From Xylocopilactobacillus apis (GTDB lineage Bacteria > Bacillota > Bacilli > Lactobacillales > Lactobacillaceae), in contig NZ_AP026801.1 in the NCBI RefSeq assembly GCF_033095965.1, positions 2,022,001 through 2,086,000 on the forward strand: 64,000 bases of DNA. Direction: 5' to 3'. Shown in pieces: positions 8,101 to 15,800 of this stretch. The notes beneath the pieces were generated by a model, which did not search any database, was not told the origin of the DNA, and worked only from the letters and a program-made list of their open reading frames with translations. The position numbers were made by a program, and so were the translations under genes. How positions within the stretch are numbered: position 1 is the first letter of the stretch; each line of letters opens with the position of its first letter.

Positions 8101-9667
8101 TAAAGATGACACTAACGGTTCAATTGTTAAAACTATTGATCCTTTAAAAGGCCGTTATGGACGCCTTGTTGGTAATGCGATTACTAGTAATTTACCTGCA
8201 AATTATTCTTTAAAAGATTCTTCAGTAAAAACAACTTTAAAATTCAAAGATACTAGCACTCTTGAAGTACTTGTTGTTAAAAATTCAAGTCCTCAACCTA
8301 GCCCGACGCCAAATCCATCTCCAATTCCTTCACCGACTCCAAATCCAAGCCCTGTCCCTACTCCTACTCCAAGTCCTACACCTATACCGACTCCAAACCC
8401 AAGTCCTGTTAATAATTATTTCCAATTTACAGTTGATGGAATTAATATTGGAAGTAAAGTAAAAATCAGCGGTTTAATTGGGAACACTATTGATTTACGT
8501 TCTATTTTGCCAGATGGATATGAACTTGATGATGGTGTTAATCCAATTGTTGCAATTGATTTAGACGGCACTTTACGTTCAGTTAAACTTAAGAAAAAAG
8601 TTGTTTCAGCCGTTCTTACCAACTACATTCAATTTACTATTAATGGAACAAACTTTGGTGAAAAAAATAAAGTTACTGGTAACTTTGGAACCAATATTAA
8701 TATTTCTTCTCTGATCCCATCGGGATATGAACTAGCAGATAAAAACACTGCTGCTAATTTTGAATCTGACGGTACGATCCACAAAATTGCTCTTAAGAAG
8801 ATTGAATCTGCAAAACCAATTACCAACTATATTCAATTTACAGTTAACGGCTTAAATTTCGGTTCTGCTAAAAATATTAATGGATTTATTGGTGATATGA
8901 TCAATCTTAAATCCTTAATTCCTGCTGGTTACGAGTTAGTAGACAACAATAATGGAGCTAAATTTGGACTTGATGGAACTACCCATCGGATCGCTATTCA
9001 AAAAATTAAAACTGCACCTGTAACCGTAAATAATTACATTCAATTCACAATTAACGGCAAAAACTACAGTGTTAAAATTGAACGAACTGGAAAAATTGGT
9101 GATCCAATCGATATTACGCCTTGGATTCCTGAAGGTTATGAAATTGCCAATAAAGCAGCACATACTTTATTTAGTGCTGATGGAACTGTTCATAAGATTG
9201 CAATTGTTAAAACTGCTGCTAAAGTTACTGCACCCACAACAGTTACTAATAGTGTTCAATTTACTCTAAACGGAACTGCTTTAGGAAAACCAATCAAATT
9301 CAGCGGTAATACTGGTTCTAAAATCAATATTACGCCTTACATTCCATCGGGCTATGAATTAACTGACAAAACAGCTGTTATTACTTTTGGAATTGATAAT
9401 GCTACTCATGAAGTAGAATTAAAGCAAATTGCCAGTGATCCTTTAGACCCCGGTGCGACAACAAAAGTTCATACTGCAAAACCTGTTTCAAAAGTTGGTA
9501 CTGCTACAAAATACGGGACCTTACCGCAATTAGGGGACAAAAAGTCAAATACTGTTGCTTTAGGTTTAATAAGCGTTACTAGTGCTAGCGCTGCCGCAGC
9601 CTGGATGTCTTCAAAGAAAAGAAGAGTTAGAAAGAATCAAAGAGTTTTAACTCCTTATCGTAAATAA
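5177..9667 (+). CDS. Wall-anchored repeat protein (adhesin-like), paralogue 1
   Basis: 1496 residues. N-terminus PKRRRRLHGLPKVFLYSST followed by a hydrophobic stretch and cleavage-like NVFA-DTQ: a signal peptide with a conserved basic motif shared with the next gene. A Gln/Asn-rich linker (to about residue 115) precedes about 18 repeats of 60-75 residues ending in a (P)xGYEL-type motif, resembling MucBP-like modules. A Pro-Ser-Thr spacer lies at about 1038-1077; five shorter repeats follow. The end is LPQLG, a hydrophobic segment and basic tail (KKRRVRK): an atypical sortase signal, LPQLG rather than LPxTG. Likely surface adhesion; the ligand is unknown. Ribosome binding site GAGGAG at 5163; own terminator at 9671. 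Confidence 0.8.
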   Translation: MIYIPKRRRRLHGLPKVFLYSSTLLSVVGSYAAPAVNVFADTQVPEQNNSENKDNGNLSQNTAASQSAKNITVDDKNKTQVAANNPKTQIKPQIQQNKSAQNNNKLPNSIKPRGNISPQGAHSYFIEFVNFLDGSHVDTKPFSSDSGPGSTILSSDLNSIVPAGYALKTNLGNVTLPAEGGTLRVQLRKTVMKFHFIGKDLNGNPLKDRNGNDLTMEFDKELGPNQSLTNADIPGIYSGRFRFLGDTGFTYNDTVSGTTQILKLRTEYKNILQFKLIDNTLISTHDIWGWDDDPAQNILSFIPSDYVIFGSNHGNVTINSVENAPQTVYITNKVTNKIHYRNAGQEVGTQNLEGGKGNTIKQTDLQIPNGYELDGTFPFLQFGENNADKYINVKPKNVTNYIKFVDSDDPSKNFGSPQSVSGLFGTQISSSLITLPTGYDLDGTLPNFNNDNTTDTNPLTIYVKEKNIKNYLSFDFNNRMIASNVEVSGKAGTNINVNPLLSSLPKDIGQVHDWELIQNAPALSFNKTVTSHVVNITRKFDNTIEFYFNGSPILDQNGSPSTQSITGYPNSPITITPPTGYQLPTPNPTLNIAATDGHIFQVTLEKTPLSNVKNYLNYVDEDNNAVGTHNSIFVEGTAGDAITTTTLRSKIPDSHYELDLSQPPFFIGADGSALTVKLKGKESNYVLKYKDISDNSIVKTVNPLVGRYGRLVGNAITDNMPADYSLNDPSVTTTLKFLGNSTIEVEVKKNTPLNIKNYLNYVDEDNNAVGTHNSIFVEGALGDPITTATLTSKIPNSNYELDPSQAALLMGADGSSLNVKLIGKPKTYTLQYKDISDNSVVKTVNPLTGRYGRLIGNAITDNMPADYSLNDPSVTTTLKFLGNSTIEVEVKKNTPLNIKNYLNYVDEDNNAVGTHNSIFVEGALGDPITTATLTSKIPNSNYELDPSQAALLMGADNSAFNIKLRGKEKNYVLNYKDDTNGSIVKTIDPLKGRYGRLVGNAITSNLPANYSLKDSSVKTTLKFKDTSTLEVLVVKNSSPQPSPTPNPSPIPSPTPNPSPVPTPTPSPTPIPTPNPSPVNNYFQFTVDGINIGSKVKISGLIGNTIDLRSILPDGYELDDGVNPIVAIDLDGTLRSVKLKKKVVSAVLTNYIQFTINGTNFGEKNKVTGNFGTNINISSLIPSGYELADKNTAANFESDGTIHKIALKKIESAKPITNYIQFTVNGLNFGSAKNINGFIGDMINLKSLIPAGYELVDNNNGAKFGLDGTTHRIAIQKIKTAPVTVNNYIQFTINGKNYSVKIERTGKIGDPIDITPWIPEGYEIANKAAHTLFSADGTVHKIAIVKTAAKVTAPTTVTNSVQFTLNGTALGKPIKFSGNTGSKINITPYIPSGYELTDKTAVITFGIDNATHEVELKQIASDPLDPGATTKVHTAKPVSKVGTATKYGTLPQLGDKKSNTVALGLISVTSASAAAAWMSSKKRRVRKNQRVLTPYRK
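7244..8101 (+). repeat. 429-bp tandem duplication inside the adhesin gene
   Basis: Two copies, 7244-7672 and 7673-8101, are offset by exactly 429 bp (143 codons). By eye 7311-7569 and 7740-7998 are identical over 259 bp, silent positions included, while flanking parts have diverged. That implies recent duplication or gene conversion. An older, diverged copy of the YVDEDNNAVGTHNS part precedes at about 7015. Confidence 0.85.
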
Positions 9668-9670
9668 ACT

Positions 9671-9714
9671 AAAATCTCTTTAGCTGTATTTTTTAAGCTT
9701 AAAGAGATTTTTTT
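9671..9714 (+). terminator. Intrinsic terminator of adhesin 1
   Basis: Stem AAAATCTCTTT / AAAGAGATTTT with a loop of about 19 nt, followed by a run of T. It separates the two adhesin genes into independent transcripts. Confidence 0.75.
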
Positions 9715-9886
9715 ATTCTAATTTTCGATAAATATATAAAAATTATTATAAAAATATGCACTAAATTTTTTCATTTTGAGATTATACTAAATGGGTATAA
9801 GAAAAATCTTCATTAGCTCACGGCTAACTAAGACGAAATCCTAAATTCGATTAAGGATTTATATAGATTATTTCGAGGAGAATATT

Positions 9887-12800
9887 ATGTACAACGTACC
9901 AAAAAGAAAAAGACGTAAACACCAAGTACCTAAGGTTTTATTATATTCCGCAACAATGCTGACTGTGGCAAGTACCAATGTATTGCCAGCTGCGCAAGTT
10001 TTTGCAGAATCTCAAACTCCTAAAAAACAAGAAGACCAAAGTACTAAATCAAATAATGCTTTAGCCAATCCTGAAAATTCAAATTCTCAATTAAGTGATG
10101 AAAGCTCTCAGCAAGTTTCTAATCCTGAAAAAAAGCCAGAATCTGTCAATACTGAACAATCAAAAAATGTTGATACCGTTACTTATACTATTATTTATAA
10201 AGATGAGGCCGGTAAAATTATCAGCACTAATGATGATTTTAAGTCGTATCCAGGAAACGATATTAGCAAAGTAATCGCTAATGATGTTTCTCAGTTAGTT
10301 GGTAATTGGCAGCTTGCTGATCCAACTCAAACAATAACGGCTCCTGCTTCTGACGCTACCCCAATTATTGTTCAGCTTAAACAGCCTAATGTTGTTCAAA
10401 CCAACAACGAAAATCCTGTTCAAAATGAAGCAAAGAGCAAGCCTAATCAGGAAGCTCCAAGAAAAGATAACTCTAAAGTTGAAAGTAGTAAATCGATTTC
10501 AGCAGCCGAGAGTCGATCTGCTCAAAACCAATCTTCAAAGACTGCTCCTATTAAATCGGCTAACAAGGTTCAAAGTCATAATAAATTGACACCACGAGCC
10601 GTTGTCAGCAATAAGATTACTTTTACTTTAAACGGGACCGAACTTGGAAAAATTACCGTATCAGGTAATGAAGGAGATCCAATTAATCTTGATTCTTGGA
10701 TTCCAAGTGGTTACGCCCTTGCAGATGATTATACATTTAAAGCAGACAATGCTAATCAAACTGTTGAATTAGTGACCGTTGATGATCCTTCGTTTGTCAA
10801 AAATACAATTCAATTTAAAGACAATAACAACACCCCCATCGGTGCTGCTTTTGACGTATACGGAGTTGTTGGTCAAAAAATTAATTACGGCATCTTCATT
10901 CAAAGCGGATATGATCCAGTTGATAACAGCACCGTCTTTAACTATTCTCAAGAAGTACGGGAAGTAAAAGTTGCTGTTAGTTCAGATCCAAATGCTCAAA
11001 GAGTAAATAATCAAGTTCAATTCACAATTAATGGAGCTAATGTTGGCAATCCAGTTGAAGTAACTGGACGAATCAACAAAGAAATGAATCTAGCTGATTG
11101 GATTCCAAGCGGCTATAAAACTGCAACGACACCAACATTCAATGATGGAACAACGCCCCAGACAATTGCACTTGAAAAAATAAATGACCCGTCTCTTGTT
11201 AAAAACACGATTCAACTTAAAGACGGCGGCAACAATGTCGGATCTGCTTTTGATGTTTATGGAACAGTGGGCGCCCCAATTAAATTTGGAATTTTTATGC
11301 CAGAAGGTTATGCAGTTCCAAATACTGTTTTTGACAATTCAACCACAACTCGTGATGTTGCATTAACTAATAATCAACAGATTACCAATTTTGTAAGTTT
11401 TAAAGCTGGAAATAAGGTTATCTCAACAATCCCCGTTTCTGGAGAAAAGGGTACAACCCTAGACGTTTCACGATTCATTCCTGAAAATTATGAGCTTGTT
11501 AACGATGCTGATAAAATTATCACTTTCAATGATACAACGCCAAATATTACTTTAAATATTCAAGGAAAAGTTATTCCAAATAATAAAGTAATGTTCATTG
11601 ATGATGTAAGTAATGCCGTTATCGGGACTCAAGATGTAAATAATGCAAGATACAACTCAGAAATTACCCTAACTTTACCGACTAATTATGTCCTTAAAAA
11701 CGAAGGTGCTAAATATAATGTTGGAGTAGATGGATCTTCTATTTCGGTTCCAGTTGTAAAAGACACAAACCATGTTGATAACTTCGTTCAATTTAAAGTT
11801 TCTGGCAGTGATTTTGGCAGCAAAGTAAAAGTTACAGGTAAAGTTGGCGATCAAATTCCATTAACTGCAAGTATTCCAAGCGGCTATGAAATTGATGGAG
11901 ATGCACCTGTTTTTGCAGCTGACGGCTCTACAGTTAACGTAAATCTAAAGAAAACCTCAGTTGCTGGTAACATTGAAAATACAATTGAGTTTAAAGATGA
12001 AGGCGGAAATACAGTCGGCGGTCCATACACTGTAAGCGGTCAAAAAGGTGCTCCCATTGACCTTAACAGTTTAATTCCTGCTGGTTACGAGTTGGTTGGC
12101 GCAGCTCCAACTTTTGACGATTCTGTTACTAGTCATAGTGTTAATGTCAAACTAACCACCCCTACTTCCGTCACCAATTATGTTCAATTTACAATTGATG
12201 ACGGAAATGGAAACATTATCGATCAAGGTGAACTTCATGAAGTTAGCGGCGTCCCGGGTTCTGAAATCAGTTTAAATTCAATTTTGCCAACAGGCTATGA
12301 ATTAGTTAACAAAAATTCAAAACCAAAAATTGATGCAAATAACGGAGCAGTTGTTAAAGTTCAAATTCAAAGAATCACTGAAAGTCCTGTTAGCGTTGTG
12401 AATCACGTTCAATTCAAGATTGCTGGCAATAATGTTGGTGCTCCTGTTGACATTTCTGGTAATCAGGGCGACAGTATGAATCTTACTGATTACATTCCAA
12501 GTGGTTACAAAGTTGCTGTTACGCCTACATTAGGTGCTAATAACAGCAGTGTTGACGTAGAACTCACAGTAAATGATGTAGCGGCACCAAAGAATACAAT
12601 TCAATTTGTTGAAAATGGCAGCAATGTTGGATCTGCTTTTGATGTGTACGGCCAAAACGGTGAAGTAATTAAGTTGGGGATCTTTAAAGGTACTTATAAC
12701 GGTCCTGATCTTCACATTGACAGCAGTAAAACTAACCGTAAAATCGATGTTACATCAGGTCTTGATATTACAAACAACAATTCTGTTACCAACCTCGTTC

Positions 12801-15800
12801 AATTTAAATTAAATGGTGCTAATGTCGGATCACCTGTTAATATTTCTGGTAATCAGGGCGATGCCATGAACCTAAGCAGCTATATCCCAAGCGGTTATAA
12901 AGTAGCGACTGTTCCAAATATTGGTGCTGATGGAAGTAACGTTGACGCAGTTCTCGAAGCAATCAACCCTAATGCAGCTAAAAACACAATTCAATTTGTC
13001 CAAAATGGCAGTAATTTAGGTTCTGCTTTTGATGTGTACGCAACTGATGGTGCTCCAATTCAACTAGGAATTTTTGCTCCAACAGGTATTACCGTCCCAA
13101 TTTTCAACTTTGATGCTTCAAAGACTGAACGTAAAATTGACGTTAATACTGGACAAGATGTTAACCAGACACCTGTACAAGTAACAAATAAAATTCAATT
13201 TAAACTTAACGGTGTAAATCTTGGTGATCCAATTGAAGTTAGTGGTAATAAAGGAGATGACATTGATCTTAAAGATTGGATGCCAAGTGGTTATAAGGCT
13301 TCTGCAACACCAAAATATGGTGATAACAACAGTGTCCAAAATGTAGAACTTCAAAAGATTAATGATCCTTCTTACATTACTAATACCATTAAATTCACGG
13401 CTAACGGTCAAGTTATCGGTACAGCTATTGAAGTTTATGGAGCAAAAGATGCAGATATTAACTATAAAATTTTTGTCCCATCAGGTTATGAATTAATTGA
13501 TTCAACTGCTATTAAGTTTAGTGATACGACTACTGAACATGAAGTAAAACTGAAAGTTGCAGTGCCAAGTCCAGTTCATGTTAATAATACGGTTCAGTTT
13601 GTTCTTGATGGTAAATCAATTAACGATCCAATTGATGTTGCCGGTAATAAAGGAGATGCAATTAACCTTACTGATTGGATCCCTACTGGTTATGAATTAC
13701 AGACAGCTCTCACTTTCGGTAACGAAGGAGCAGCTCAATCAGCTGTTTTACAAAAGAAAAATAATCCATCTCTGATTAAGAACACGATTCAATTTGTAAC
13801 ATTAACCAGAGCTTCAATTGGTGATCCGGTTGATATTTATGGTACTGATCAAGAAAGCATTAACTTTGGTATTTTCATGCCTAAAGGTTATGAACTTGTT
13901 GATCCAGTTCAAAAAGTTGATGCTTCTAACACTCAGCGCAATGTTGCAATTAAACTTAAGGGTGGAGCGCCAATTACAAATGTAACTAACCACGTTCAAT
14001 TCAAGTTAAATGGCGCTAATGTCGGAACACCTGTCAACATTTCTGGTAATCAGGGCGACAATATGGTTCTTACTGATTACATTCCAAGTGGTTATAAGAT
14101 AGCAACTACTCCAACTATTGGTGCTGATGGAAGTGATGTCAGTGTTGATCTTCAAGTAATCGATCCAACTGCGCCTAAAAATACAATTCAATTTGTAAAT
14201 AACGGTGCTAATGTCGGTTCTGCTTTTGATGTTTATGGTCAAAATGGTGACGTAATTAAGCTTGGAATCTTTAAGGGAAGCTATGCTGGACCAGACCTTC
14301 ACATTGATACTACTAAAAATGATCGTAAAATAGATATTAATACTGGACTTGATGTAACTACTCCAAATCCAGTTCAAGTTACTAAATTCATCAAATTCAA
14401 TGATCCTAGTGGTAATTTGATCAAAGAAACTAGTGTAACTGGTGCTAAAGATTCTGTAAAAGATGTCACTAGCGTCTTACCTGATAATTATGAATTTGTC
14501 ACGGCTTCTGACAAAGATGTAACTCTAACAGATGACGGCCAACCTGTTACCATTACCGTTCAAGGTAAACAATATGTCAACAAAATCTCATTTGTTGATG
14601 AAGATAATAATATTAATCTTGGATCCCAAAACGTCAATGGCCGTTATAACACTAAGATTACCGACGCTTTACAGATTCCTGCAGGCTATAAGCTTAAAGA
14701 TGCTGGAATTGTCAATACGTTAAAGATTGGTGCTGACAATGCTGAGATTAAAGTTGCTGTTATTAAAGATGAAACTCAAGTAACTAATAAGATTCAATTC
14801 ACAGTTAATGGTACTGATTTTGGAGCAGCTGTCCCTGTTCAAGGTAAACTTAATGATCCAATTAGTTTAACTTCCTTAATTCCTAATGGTTATGAACTTG
14901 TTTCTAATACTGCTCTTACCTTTGCTGCTGATGGCACGATCCAAAAGGTCGCTATTAAGCAAAGTGCTCCTAAGCCTGATACTGTTACTAACACGATTAA
15001 GTTCCAAACTTCAGATGGTACAGTAATCGGTCAACCTGTTACAGTCACTGGTAAAACTGATGACGTAATCAATCTTGCCACAATGATTCCTGCTGGTTAT
15101 GAATTAGCTGATAAAAATGCAACTCATAAGATCGGTGCTGCTGATGCAACGATTACAATTGAAGTCAAAAAGATTTCTACTGCCGTTGATAACTATATCC
15201 AATTTACAGTTAACGGAACTGATTTTGGCACTATGGTTAAAGTTAATGGTGAACCGGGAGATAATATTAATGTTGCTTCTCATGTCCCAGCTGGATATGA
15301 ATTAGTTAATCCAACAGCTGTTGTAAAAGTTGATCCAGCAAACGGCAAGATTGTTAAAATTGCTATTAAGAAAACGGCTGTTGTTGTAACTAATACGGTT
15401 AATATCAAGGACTCTGAAGGAAATATCTTAAATCACAAAGATTTCACTGGAAACAAAGATGATAACCAAGATATCAGCAGCCTTTTACCAGAAAACTATG
15501 AATGGATTCAAGCAACTGATAAAACTGTTAAATTGACTGATAATGGTCAAACAATTAATGTTGTAGTTCAAGGAAAACAATATCATAATGTAATCAAATT
15601 TGTTGATGACGCAACTCAAGCGATTGTCGGACAACAAGACATTACTGATCGTTACAATACAATGATTGACACTAGTGTCTTACAAATTCCAGCTGGTTAT
15701 AAACTGAAAGTTTCAGTTTTATTCAGCGCAAGTGGGGTTAGAATTGGCGTTCAAGATGCAGAATTAAAAATTTCGGTTGTTAAAGATGCAACTCAAGTAA

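Noticed and set aside
8282-8410. Short direct DNA repeats resembling a CRISPR or minisatellite.
   Set aside because: They encode the Pro-Ser-Thr spacer of the adhesin; units are of irregular length with no spacers.
13118-14377. Long open frames on the minus strand across the giant adhesin gene.
   Set aside because: They are shadows of a repetitive, biased coding sequence: Ile/Asn/Ser-rich, without ribosome binding sites and broken between repeat units.
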